32,180 nucleotides of DNA from CAYYNQ01 sp964473105. Its GTDB lineage: Bacteria; Sumerlaeota; Sumerlaeia; MVZB01. A program made the translations under genes and the position numbers. The stretch is from positions 1-32,180 of the forward strand of contig CAYYNQ010000027.1 of assembly GCA_964473105.1 (NCBI GenBank), written 5' to 3'. This document shows positions 24,830 through 32,180 of this stretch, piece by piece (position 1 is the first letter of the stretch; each line of letters opens with the position of its first letter). The notes beneath the pieces were generated by a model. That model was not told the origin of the DNA. It searched no databases and saw only the letters and a list, made by a program, of their open reading frames with translations.

Positions 24830-26536
24830 ATGGGATATACAGGCCACGACGAGTTGGATCAGATTCGCGGGAAACGAGATGACTGGGAGACAACCGAGCT
24901 GGCTCAGGCCCTGTCAAGAACACCGGAGAACCGGGAAAAGTTTCAGACCCTTTCCGGTATTTCCGTTAACCGCATCTACACACCCGAGGATCTCCGGGAT
25001 TGGCATTATGAGAATGAACTGGGTTTCCCCGGAGCCTATCCCTTCACCCGGGGTGCCTATCCCACGATGTATCGGGGGCAAGCCTGGACTCGGCGACAGA
25101 TCGCCGGCTTTGGAACTGCCCTTTCCACCAATGAGCGCTACCGGTTCCTATTAGCCAACGGGCAGACCGGACTCAGCACCGACTTCGATCACCCCACCTT
25201 GACCGGCTATGATTCCGATTTTCAACTGGCTGAAGGCGAGGTTGGGCGCCTAGGCGTCGCGATTGACACGATCCGGGACATGGAGGAGCTTTACAAGGGC
25301 ATCCCCCTGGACCAGGTCAGCGTTTCTCTCACCATCAATCACCCTGCCATCGTCCTGCTCAGCATGCTGCTGGGTGTGGCGGAGACACGCGGTGTCCCGT
25401 GGACGAAACTGCGCGGCACCGTGCAAAACGACTCCCTCAAGGAGTTCCACGGCCAAAAGACCTATGCCCTGCCACCGGCTGCATCGCTGAAGCTGACCAC
25501 CGACGTGGTTGAGTTTTGCACCCTACACGGTGTTCCGAACTGGTATCCCATTTCCATTTCCGGCTACCACACGCGCGAGGCCGGCTCGAATGCAATCCAG
25601 GAACTGGCCTTTACCCTAGCCCAGGGTATGGCCTATGTGGAGTCTGCCCTGAAACGAGGCCTTGATGTGGACCAGTTTGCCCACCGTTTCTCCTATTTCT
25701 TCGGGTGCCACAATGATTTCTTCGAGGAGACCGCCAAATTCCGGGCGGCTCGTCGCCTGTGGGCACGCATCATGAAAGACCGCTATCAGGCCAAGAAGCC
25801 CGAGTCCTTGCGAATGCGTTTCCATACGCAGACGCTGGGGTCAACCCTGGTCAGGGAGGATCCCATGAACAACATTGTCCGCGGTTCCCTTCAGGCCCTG
25901 GCGGCAGTCTTGGGCGGCACCCAATCCCTCCATGTCAGCGGCTATGACGAAGCCTATGACATCCCCTCGGAGGATGCCATGAAGGTGTCACTTGCCACGC
26001 AGCTTGTTCTGGCCCACGAGACTGGGGCGGCCAATACCGTAGACCCCTTGGCCGGGTCTTACTTTGTCGAATCACTAACCACAACCATCGAAGAGCAGGC
26101 ATGGACATACCTCAACAAGATCGACGACATGGGTGATGGGAGCATGATGCACGGCATGCTCCGGGCAATCGAATCCGGCTACATTGAGCGTGAGATCGCA
26201 AATTCGGCTTACGAATACCAGATGGCCATTGAAGCCAAGGATTACGTGGTGGTGGGTGTCAACGAATATCAACCTGTCACCAACCAATCCCTGCAGGTGT
26301 TCGAGTTTGACCAGGCGGAAGAGGAACGTCAGCTGGAACGGCTTCGTGAGGCCAAACGATCCCGGTCAGGAGAGACAGTCGAGCGCGCCCTTACAAATAT
26401 CAGGCATGACGCTGAGTCCGATAAAAATCTCTTTCCCGCAGTACTCCACGCAACGAAAGCCTGCGCCACCGGGGGCGAGATCATGAGTGCCTTGCGAGAG
26501 GTGTATGGAGAGTATCGTGACCCGGGTGTATTTTAA
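24830..26536 (+). CDS. B12-dependent acyl-CoA mutase large subunit, 2-hydroxyisobutyryl-CoA mutase-like
   Basis: This 568-residue subunit is the TIM-barrel, CoA-binding half of a methylmalonyl-CoA mutase superfamily enzyme. The B12 domain is separate, as in ICM and HCM. YPFTRGAYPTMYRG (70-83), the CoA-site SGYH with His247 (equivalent to MCM His244) and QSLHVSGYDEA are conserved. Two substrate-deciding positions were counted against P. shermanii MCM. Tyr89 becomes Ile91 (RRQIAGFG), and Arg207 becomes Gln209 (FHGQKTY). Ile plus Gln is the HcmA pattern (Ile90/Gln208); ICM has Phe/Gln and MCM Tyr/Arg. STDFD (116-120) is also HcmA-like. It would rearrange a branched acyl-CoA, possibly 2-hydroxyisobutyryl-CoA, to a straight-chain CoA ester using adenosylcobalamin. 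It is first in an operon with its small subunit, a CoA ligase, MeaB and a BadH-like SDR. Confidence 0.92.
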   Translation: MGYTGHDELDQIRGKRDDWETTELAQALSRTPENREKFQTLSGISVNRIYTPEDLRDWHYENELGFPGAYPFTRGAYPTMYRGQAWTRRQIAGFGTALSTNERYRFLLANGQTGLSTDFDHPTLTGYDSDFQLAEGEVGRLGVAIDTIRDMEELYKGIPLDQVSVSLTINHPAIVLLSMLLGVAETRGVPWTKLRGTVQNDSLKEFHGQKTYALPPAASLKLTTDVVEFCTLHGVPNWYPISISGYHTREAGSNAIQELAFTLAQGMAYVESALKRGLDVDQFAHRFSYFFGCHNDFFEETAKFRAARRLWARIMKDRYQAKKPESLRMRFHTQTLGSTLVREDPMNNIVRGSLQALAAVLGGTQSLHVSGYDEAYDIPSEDAMKVSLATQLVLAHETGAANTVDPLAGSYFVESLTTTIEEQAWTYLNKIDDMGDGSMMHGMLRAIESGYIEREIANSAYEYQMAIEAKDYVVVGVNEYQPVTNQSLQVFEFDQAEEERQLERLREAKRSRSGETVERALTNIRHDAESDKNLFPAVLHATKACATGGEIMSALREVYGEYRDPGVF

Positions 26537-26563
26537 TATGACCTGCCACCGGAGGTATATGAA

Positions 26564-26989
26564 ATGATTGACAGGCAACGTCCCATTCGAGTGATCGTGG
26601 CCAAGGTTGGCCTGGATGGCCATGACCGGGGCATCAAAGTTATTGCCCGGACACTGCGTGATGCCGGGATGGAAGTCATCTACCTGGGGATGCGTCTCCC
26701 ATATGAGGAGATCGCTGCTGCTGCCGTGCAGGAGGATGTGGACGTGATCGGGTTAAGCATCCTGTCGGGAGCCCATATGCGCCTGATGCCCAAGCTGATC
26801 GATGCACTCAAGGCTCAGGAGGTCTCGGATCGGGTGCGGGTCATCGTTGGTGGAACCATCCCTGATGACGACATTGAGCCATTGAAAAAACTCGGCGTCA
26901 GCGGCGTGTTCCCCGTGGGGACCTCCACGCGGGATATCGTCAATTTCATTCATTCAGGATGTAATGAAACCCCGGGGAGTACGAAATAA
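26564..26989 (+). CDS. B12-binding small subunit of the acyl-CoA mutase
   Basis: This 141-residue Rossmann-like domain binds adenosylcobalamin and pairs with the preceding large subunit. The DxHxxG motif is intact (Asp18, His20 as lower cobalt ligand, Gly23, in GLDGHDRG). LSILSGAH (64-71) and IVGGTIPDDD (94-103) are the other conserved cobalamin contacts. In HcmB an Asp (Asp117 in published structures) reaches the substrate hydroxyl. The aligned residue here is Gly119 in FPVGTST, as in MCM and ICM. So the small subunit lacks the HCM hydroxyl-contact residue although the large subunit has HCM specificity residues. GGAGGT seven bases upstream of the ATG gives a strong start. It is 27 bases after the large subunit stop. 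Confidence 0.93.
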   Translation: MIDRQRPIRVIVAKVGLDGHDRGIKVIARTLRDAGMEVIYLGMRLPYEEIAAAAVQEDVDVIGLSILSGAHMRLMPKLIDALKAQEVSDRVRVIVGGTIPDDDIEPLKKLGVSGVFPVGTSTRDIVNFIHSGCNETPGSTK

Positions 26990-27052
26990 GCCAATAACCT
27001 TCAGCATCAAGTCAGATGCTTTCGTGACTTTTGTTATACGCCCAACACTGCG

Positions 27053-28471
27053 ATGAAAAAAATGCATTGGCCCCCCGAATACGACCGGACATACCTGCCA
27101 CCCGTGCAAAACGAGCACTGGGACCATGAACGTGAAACCATGGATCCGGATCGACGTGAGGCCCTCATCCTTGAAAAGCTGCGCCATCAGGTTCGATACG
27201 CCTTCAACAACTCGGCTTTCTATCGAGAATTCTACGGGAAAGCTGGAGTCGATCCATCCGACATCCGTGGTCTTGATGAATTTCGCCAGTTGCCCATTCT
27301 CACCAAGGACCACATTCGCCAGGAGCAAGAGGCCTATCCACCCTTTGGCCGCCATCTCTGCATTCCCGAAAACAAGATATTTCACATACATGGCACCTCT
27401 GGCACCACAGGTCGCCCCAGCATATTTGGATATAGCGCAGGAGACTGGAAACGCATCGGTGATGCCCATGCCCGCATTCTCTGGAGCGCCGGGGTTCGAC
27501 CCGGCGACCGCATGATCATCTCCGCCGTCTTTAGCGCCTACGTCGGAAGCTGGGCCACATTGCTGGGAGCCCAGCGCCTAGGCGCCCAATGTTTTCCATT
27601 CGGCGCCGGGGCACCGGGACAAACAGAGCGCACCGTGGAGTGGGCCACCCTAGTCAAGCCCACAGTTTTCTACGGAACCCCCTCATTCGCGCTTTACCTT
27701 GGCGCGACAGCCCGTCGTCTGGGGGTGGATCCACGCCACGACCTGGGCATCCGGCTGATGGTATTCTCCGGCGAACCAGGGGCGAGTATTCCCGCGACTC
27801 GCAAAGAGATCGAGGAAACTTTTAATGCCCATGTTGTGGATCAGGGAAGCATGGCGGAAATGACTCCCTGGGCAACCAATTCGGGCTGCCGCCATCTGCA
27901 ATGCGGCATGCACCTGTGGCAGGACATCGTGTACACGGAGCTGCTCGACCCAACGACGAAGGCACCGGTGAATATGGGCGGAGAGGGCGTGCCCGTATAC
28001 ACCCATCTGGAACGCACGTCCCAGCCCATGATACGATATTGGTCGGGCGACATCTCCCGTTGGGATATGGTTTCCTGCCCGTGTGGTCGAACCTATCCCA
28101 CTCTGCCGAAAGGTATCTACGGCCGAGTGGACGACATGATCATCGTCCGTGCCCAGAACGTCTTCCCCTCCAAGATTGAGGACTCCCTGAGGACGCTGGA
28201 TGAGTTCGGTGGTGAATTTCGACTTATCCTAGACCGTCCCCACGGAAAACTGGACACCTTGACCATCCAAGCCGAGGTTTACCCGGAGATCTATGCCCTG
28301 AAGGAAAGTCAGCCCGACACCTTTGCCCAGGTCGAGCGCAAGTTCGTCGAGGAACTGCGCCGTGCCATCGGCGTTGGGGTGGCTCTGGAGCTACGACCTC
28401 AGGGGGAATTCGACCGGGCACAGCTCAAGTCACGACGTATAATACACAAGGGCCCAGGCCGTGAAAATTGA
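27053..28471 (+). CDS. Acyl-CoA ligase, phenylacetate-CoA ligase (PaaK)-like
   Basis: The 472-residue enzyme is an ANL-superfamily adenylate-forming ligase of the PaaK group. It makes an acyl-adenylate from a carboxylic acid and ATP, then an acyl-CoA. TSGTTGRP (115-122) is the ATP loop. YWSGDIS (329-335) corresponds to the YRTGD motif. SCPCGRT (341-347) is the Cys-x-Cys seen in PaaK-like enzymes. GRVDDMIIVRAQNVFPSKIE (357-376) begins the mobile C-terminal domain. Placed between the mutase subunits and the MeaB gene, it most likely activates the acid that the mutase rearranges, as the hydroxyisobutyrate-CoA ligase does in HCM clusters. The ATG at 27053 has no good Shine-Dalgarno; an ATG at 27062 is an alternative. 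The acid substrate cannot be read from sequence. Confidence 0.9.
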   Translation: MKKMHWPPEYDRTYLPPVQNEHWDHERETMDPDRREALILEKLRHQVRYAFNNSAFYREFYGKAGVDPSDIRGLDEFRQLPILTKDHIRQEQEAYPPFGRHLCIPENKIFHIHGTSGTTGRPSIFGYSAGDWKRIGDAHARILWSAGVRPGDRMIISAVFSAYVGSWATLLGAQRLGAQCFPFGAGAPGQTERTVEWATLVKPTVFYGTPSFALYLGATARRLGVDPRHDLGIRLMVFSGEPGASIPATRKEIEETFNAHVVDQGSMAEMTPWATNSGCRHLQCGMHLWQDIVYTELLDPTTKAPVNMGGEGVPVYTHLERTSQPMIRYWSGDISRWDMVSCPCGRTYPTLPKGIYGRVDDMIIVRAQNVFPSKIEDSLRTLDEFGGEFRLILDRPHGKLDTLTIQAEVYPEIYALKESQPDTFAQVERKFVEELRRAIGVGVALELRPQGEFDRAQLKSRRIIHKGPGREN

Positions 28472-28561
28472 CAGGATGAATGGCATCGAAGATAATGAAT
28501 GAGGGTGCTACAGGAAACCGCACCATTGCCATCGGGCGGAACCCCCTGGCAGATAATGGCG

Positions 28562-28567
28562 GGAGGT
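28562..28567 (+). promoter_or_regulatory. Ribosome binding site for the TTG start of meaB
   Basis: GGAGGT lies ten bases upstream of TTG 28578 and is the only good site near the 5' end of the gene. No ATG occurs in frame until residue 25. Confidence 0.55.
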
Positions 28568-28577
28568 TCGCTGAAAA

Positions 28578-29594
28578 TTGAACTCGACTGCTTCCTCAAG
28601 GGACAACAGCGACACAGGTTCTCATGAGATTCATGATCAGATTCGGCGCATGCGATCTGGTGACATTGCCGCCTTGGCCCGTCTGCTCACGCAGGTGGAA
28701 CAGGGTGGAGAAAATGCCGCATCGGTTCTTAAGGCTGCACATTCATGCACGGGTAATGCCCATGTTGTTGGTATTACTGGACCTCCCGGAGCCGGCAAAA
28801 GCACTCTTGTCGGCCAACTGACAGCTCTCCTACGAAAGGATGACAAACGTGTAGGGATCCTGGCTGTCGATCCATCCAGCCCATTTACCGGCGGGGCCTT
28901 TCTGGGAGACCGGGTTCGACTCCAGCATCACTACCTCGATCGGGAAGTGTTTATTCGCAGCATGGCAACGCGCGGGGCTACAGGAGGATTGTCCCATATG
29001 TCGGGCGGCGTGGTCCGTGTTCTCGATGCATGGGGTGCCGGAGTCATCCTGGTCGAAACGGTCGGTGTAGGCCAGACTGAACTGGATATTATGAACACGG
29101 CGGATACAGTGGTGATGGTGCTTACTCCCGAGTCTGGAGACGCCATACAGGCGCTCAAGGCAGGGCTTCTGGAAGTTATCGACATATTTGTTGTCAATAA
29201 AGCGGATCGCGAAGGGGCAAACCAGCTGGTAACCAACCTGAACAATACAATTGGCCTGGCCGAACCCCATTCAGAATGGATCCCTCCTGTATTGTCCGCA
29301 CAGACCCATATCGGCGAGGGGGTGGATAAGATTGAGGAGGCCGTCAAGAAGCACCGTGAACTATGGCTTACTTCCCCGCATCTTTCCAAAAAACGTTGTG
29401 AGAGACGGCGTCAGGAGTTTGTCAGGATAGTCAAGGCAAGGGTCGAGGAATATCTTAACCAAATAGATCCGCAGGAAACCCGGGTGGCGGGTCTGCTGGA
29501 CCGGGTGGCCAATGGAGAACAAAACCCATTCGTTGCTGCATGGGACTTCCTGAGCGAGGGGGACCTGCTCCAAAAACTGTCATCGAAGCAATAA
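28578..29594 (+). CDS. meaB: MeaB-type G3E GTPase chaperone of the acyl-CoA mutase
   Basis: MeaB-family proteins use GTP to gate loading of intact adenosylcobalamin and to eject damaged cofactor from mutases. This 338-residue member has Walker A GPPGAGKS (68-75), MATRGATGGLS (129-139), the switch motif ETVGVGQTE (160-168) and NKAD (207-210, guanine specificity). A C-terminal helical dimerisation arm with RRQEFVRIVKARVEEYL follows. Length and motif order are those of MeaB/ArgK. The start is TTG with GGAGGT upstream. It lies 106 bases after the ligase gene and 37 before the SDR gene, so it is part of the mutase operon. A dedicated chaperone here supports the view that this mutase is active and separate from any housekeeping methylmalonyl-CoA mutase. 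Confidence 0.95.
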   Translation: MNSTASSRDNSDTGSHEIHDQIRRMRSGDIAALARLLTQVEQGGENAASVLKAAHSCTGNAHVVGITGPPGAGKSTLVGQLTALLRKDDKRVGILAVDPSSPFTGGAFLGDRVRLQHHYLDREVFIRSMATRGATGGLSHMSGGVVRVLDAWGAGVILVETVGVGQTELDIMNTADTVVMVLTPESGDAIQALKAGLLEVIDIFVVNKADREGANQLVTNLNNTIGLAEPHSEWIPPVLSAQTHIGEGVDKIEEAVKKHRELWLTSPHLSKKRCERRRQEFVRIVKARVEEYLNQIDPQETRVAGLLDRVANGEQNPFVAAWDFLSEGDLLQKLSSKQ

Positions 29595-29631
29595 GCGTGA
29601 ATCGGCAAGAAGATTGCAGGAGGAATGATCA

Positions 29632-30378
29632 ATGCATGGGCTGGACGGCAAAGTGGCCTTGGTTACCGGCGCCGGGCGTGGAATCGGTCAGGCGATTGCC
29701 CAACGGCTGGTCCAGGAGGGGGCCAAAGTGGCGGTCACCGATATCGATGGAGCCGCTGCCGAGGCTGTTGCTACGAATATCGGGGCCAGCCCCCAGGCGC
29801 TCCGCATCGATGTAACGGACTTGGACAATGTGCGAACCGGTGTGGCGGCGATTGAAAAAGGGACAGGTCCCATTGATGTACTGGTCAATAATGCGGGCTG
29901 GGACAAAGTGGAGCCCTTTCTCAAGAGCAGTGAAGAGACCTGGGACAGGGTCATTGACATTAACCTTCGGGGGGCGATCAATTGCGCCAAGGCGGTGTTG
30001 CCGATGATGGTCCAGCGAGGTCGGGGGCGTATCGTTAACATCAGTTCAGACGCTGGGCGGGTTGGCTCAACGGGCGAGGCGGTCTACTCTGCAGCAAAAG
30101 GCGGGATCATTGCCTTCACAAAAACCCTTGCACGCGAGATGGCCCGTCACCGGATTTACGTCAACGTCGTCTGTCCTGGCCCAGCCGACACTCCTTTGAT
30201 GGAGGAAATCACACGGTCAAACCCTCGCTTGGTCGAATCCCTGAAACGCGCCACACCCTTCGGTCGGCTGGCAGAGCCTGATGAGATTGCTGCAGCCGTT
30301 GCATTCTTTGCCTCGGATGATGCCCGGTTCATCACGGGCCAAACCCTCTCAGTGAGCGGGGGACTGACGATGGTCTAG
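29632..30378 (+). CDS. BadH-like SDR, probable hydroxyacyl-CoA dehydrogenase
   Basis: The 248-residue SDR has TGAGRGIG (12-19), NNAG (86-89), Asn111, and the catalytic Ser139, Tyr152 and Lys156. Asp37 after the second strand favours NAD. Several stretches closely resemble BadH, the 2-hydroxycyclohexanecarboxyl-CoA dehydrogenase of benzoate degradation: NNAGWDKVEPF, SSDAGRVGSTGEAVY, VNVVCPGPADTPLM and ITGQTLSVSGGLTM. A hydroxyacyl-CoA substrate is therefore more likely than a sugar. As the last gene of the mutase operon it would oxidise the 3-hydroxyacyl-CoA formed by the mutase to a 3-ketoacyl-CoA (acetoacetyl-CoA if the substrate is 2-hydroxyisobutyryl-CoA). AGGAGG eight bases before the ATG supports the start. 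Confidence 0.9.
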   Translation: MHGLDGKVALVTGAGRGIGQAIAQRLVQEGAKVAVTDIDGAAAEAVATNIGASPQALRIDVTDLDNVRTGVAAIEKGTGPIDVLVNNAGWDKVEPFLKSSEETWDRVIDINLRGAINCAKAVLPMMVQRGRGRIVNISSDAGRVGSTGEAVYSAAKGGIIAFTKTLAREMARHRIYVNVVCPGPADTPLMEEITRSNPRLVESLKRATPFGRLAEPDEIAAAVAFFASDDARFITGQTLSVSGGLTMV

Positions 30379-30526
30379 ATACATAGGGTATAACGCGCCG
30401 CCTCGCGCCTTCGCAAGATCGGATGTAAAGGTCGGAATCGTCCACATTCCATTGATTTAAGCCACGCCTCTGTAGTTTCCCGGGGACACCGGAACACGGG
30501 GAAAAAGTTTTAAGGAGAAGCCTATT

Positions 30527-31597
30527 ATGAATGCTTTCAGAGGCAACCGAGTTGGCTCACACATGATATTGCCGCTTATCACGATCCTGACCACTCTGTC
30601 AGGGGTCCGTGCCCAGGTTCAGCCACCATCTGGGGACCCAAGCATTATCCATCCGGGCGCTCGGATCGAGAAACTGTTTGAGGGCGCATGCCTGTTGAGC
30701 GAGGGTGTCGCGGCCGGCCATGACGGGATGATCTATTTCAGTGACATCAGTTTCACGGCCAAATGCAGGGATGATAAGGGCGTCCTGGAGGCGGGACACA
30801 TTTGGAGATACAATCCAGCCACCGACATGACCTCGATTTTCAGATCTCCCAGCGGAATGTCCAACGGCATCAAATTTGATGCCGTTGGGAACATGATTGT
30901 CGCTGAAGGGGCGGATTATGGCGGGCGCCGAGTCATCCGTACCGACATGCAGACCGGCAAAAGCCACATTATTGCAGGTTTGTATGAAGGACGACCGTTC
31001 AATGCACCCAACGACATCACGATCGATGAGACAGGCGCGATATACTTCAGCGACCCCCGGTATCTGGGGCATGAACCGGTTGAACAACCACTGCATGCGG
31101 TTTACCGGATTAATCCTGACGGCTCGATTGACCGGGTCATCACGGATGCCGGGAAACCCAATGGCATCGCTATCTCACCGAACCAGAAAACCTTGTATGT
31201 GGTCTGTCACGACAATGGATCAACGGGGATGTTCCGGCTCCCCGAAGGGACGGCCGTCAGAAAGGGACAAATGGCGTTGCTGGCTTACGACCTAGCAACG
31301 GATGGTTCCGCCTCCTTCAACAGGACACTTGTTGACTACTCCCCGGAAGATGGACCGGACGGCCTAGTCCCGGACATGGACGGGAATATCTATGTGGCGG
31401 AACGTGCCGATTCCCGTTTCGGGGTTGCGGTCTACTCACCCGGCGGGAAGGAACTGGCGCATATCCCAACCGAGTACAAGCCCACGAATGTCGGTTTTGG
31501 ACGCGGGGAGGCGAGCAAGACGCTTTACATCACCGCCGGGGCGGGCCTCTACCGGATCCGATTGCTGAAAGAGGGTTATCACGTCGGTCGGAGGTGA
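30527..31597 (+). CDS. Secreted SMP-30/gluconolactonase-like beta-propeller
   Basis: The 356-residue exported protein (signal peptide ending near VRA-Q, residue 29) is a six-bladed propeller of the SMP-30/gluconolactonase/LRE group. Members hydrolyse sugar lactones with a divalent metal. Probable metal ligands are Glu59 (LLSEGVA), Asn162 (FNAPNDITID), Asn212 (KPNGIAIS) and Asp278 (DGPDGLV), matching the E-N-D pattern of the family. NGIKFDAVGNM and GAIYFSDPRY are typical blades. AAGGAGA eight bases before the ATG supports the start. It lies 148 bases after the mutase operon, so it may be separately transcribed. A periplasmic lactonase would fit the sugar-acid theme of the region (hydrolase, hexuronate-type importer), but this is inference. 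Confidence 0.87.
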   Translation: MNAFRGNRVGSHMILPLITILTTLSGVRAQVQPPSGDPSIIHPGARIEKLFEGACLLSEGVAAGHDGMIYFSDISFTAKCRDDKGVLEAGHIWRYNPATDMTSIFRSPSGMSNGIKFDAVGNMIVAEGADYGGRRVIRTDMQTGKSHIIAGLYEGRPFNAPNDITIDETGAIYFSDPRYLGHEPVEQPLHAVYRINPDGSIDRVITDAGKPNGIAISPNQKTLYVVCHDNGSTGMFRLPEGTAVRKGQMALLAYDLATDGSASFNRTLVDYSPEDGPDGLVPDMDGNIYVAERADSRFGVAVYSPGGKELAHIPTEYKPTNVGFGRGEASKTLYITAGAGLYRIRLLKEGYHVGRR

Positions 31598-31790
31598 AAC
31601 GACATCCGTACAAAACATGCGCATTGGCCTTGAATCTGCAATTTATCGGACATCAGCGGATCCCAAACGGCATGACCCATCCATGATGGGGCCAAGACCG
31701 AGTGACGCCAAGGGATGCTTGATCCTGTCCTGCCCTCAAGCCAAAAAACACCCACAACTCTGGCCCATACGAATCAAGGAGCTTATCAAG

Positions 31791-32180
31791 ATGCGGTATC
31801 CCGCGATATCCCTATGCATTTCCTGCCTGGCGATGGTCCATGCTGCGGGGCCGGGCGTCATCACCTACCAGGGGAGTCTCACGACCCCGGACGGCGCGCC
31901 CCAGGCCGGTGGATCCTATGACATGGAGTTCAAGCTCTGGGGCGCAGCCTCGGGCGGCGACATGCACTGGATGGAGGCGCACGCCGGCGTCAACGGCGTC
32001 GTGGTCACGAACGGGGTGTTCAGCATCGACCTGGGCGGTATCACACCGTTTCCTGCCGACCTGTTTTCTCAGGCCCCCAACTTGTGGCTTGAAGTGGCAG
32101 CGGACGTTGACGGGAACGGGATCACCGGGGATGAGGTATACAGTCCCAGGGTGCGGTTCACGGCGACGCCTTATGCCTTT
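31791..32180 (+). CDS. Secreted protein with ITYQG start and ATPYAF motif, N-terminal part (partial)
   Basis: The first 130 residues are present and the frame runs off the right edge. A signal peptide (RYPAISLCISCLAMVHAA) is followed by VITYQGSLTTPDGAPQAGGSYDMEFKLW, then GVFSIDLGG, ADLFSQAPNLWLEVAAD, and RVRFTATPYAF at the edge. This is the N-terminal module of large secreted proteins common in Verrucomicrobiota, Lentisphaerota and some other phyla, where ITYQGRL...ATPYA leads into collagen-like, propeller or repeat regions. The function of the module is unknown; surface display is likely. AAGGA ten bases upstream supports the ATG. The 193-base gap before it contains a small CCCATC-CAT-GATGGG hairpin (31676-31690) without a T run. 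Confidence 0.8.
   Translation, partial: MRYPAISLCISCLAMVHAAGPGVITYQGSLTTPDGAPQAGGSYDMEFKLWGAASGGDMHWMEAHAGVNGVVVTNGVFSIDLGGITPFPADLFSQAPNLWLEVAADVDGNGITGDEVYSPRVRFTATPYAF

Noticed and set aside
24830..26989. Annotation as a plain methylmalonyl-CoA mutase
   Set aside because: The large subunit has Ile91 and Gln209 in place of the Tyr and Arg that bind the methylmalonyl carboxylate, and the B12 domain is a separate chain.
31676..31690. CCCATC-CAT-GATGGG hairpin before the last gene as a terminator
   Set aside because: The stem is short and no T run follows, so termination is not supported.

Overview
The window looks like chromosomal DNA from a Gram-negative member of the Planctomycetota-Verrucomicrobiota-Lentisphaerota group, possibly from a metagenome assembly. 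The main evidence is a DUF1549/DUF1553 cytochrome-like protein next to a Tat-exported DUF1501 protein, a PPC-domain secreted protein and a PQQ-type beta-propeller, which are typical of that group. A heptose nucleotidyltransferase-like protein points to a Gram-negative envelope. Base composition is moderately GC-rich and fairly even. The phylum is inference. I see no insertion sequence, CRISPR array or rRNA.

Layout. 1-505: 3' end of an APC-type permease. 524-3018 (minus): an envelope operon in the order Asp23/Gls24 protein, AmaP-like membrane anchor, RfaE2-like nucleotidyltransferase, coiled-coil lipoprotein. 3330-4993 (plus): purE-purK with ATGA overlap. 5062-5440 (minus): a wrecked GT4 glycosyltransferase. 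5724-7304: a family 5 ABC substrate-binding lipoprotein whose signal peptide lacks a normal start codon. 7474-8520: an aldolase-like TIM-barrel protein. 8656-9930: a secreted beta-propeller. 10043-10119: tRNA-Pro(UGG) with its own promoter. 10175-16433: PPC protein, DUF1549/DUF1553 protein and DUF1501 protein, with a perfect 20-bp palindrome between the last two.

16942-31597 is a catabolic region, all on the plus strand: an SDR, a large secreted GH36-like hydrolase, a phytanoyl-CoA dioxygenase-type oxygenase, a D-2-hydroxyacid dehydrogenase, an ACS/hexuronate-type MFS transporter, then a B12-dependent acyl-CoA mutase operon (large subunit, small subunit, PaaK-like CoA ligase, MeaB-type chaperone, BadH-like SDR), and finally an SMP-30/gluconolactonase-like protein. 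The window ends inside a secreted protein whose visible part closes with an ATPYAF motif.

The most interesting point is the mutase. Its large subunit carries Ile91 and Gln209 at the two substrate-specificity positions, which is the 2-hydroxyisobutyryl-CoA mutase (HCM) pattern and not methylmalonyl-CoA mutase (Tyr/Arg) or isobutyryl-CoA mutase (Phe/Gln). The small subunit, however, has Gly119 where HcmB has the Asp that contacts the substrate hydroxyl. The cluster therefore encodes a self-contained route: activate a carboxylic acid to its CoA ester, rearrange its carbon skeleton with B12, repair the mutase, and oxidise the resulting 3-hydroxyacyl-CoA. The substrate may not be one of those already characterised.
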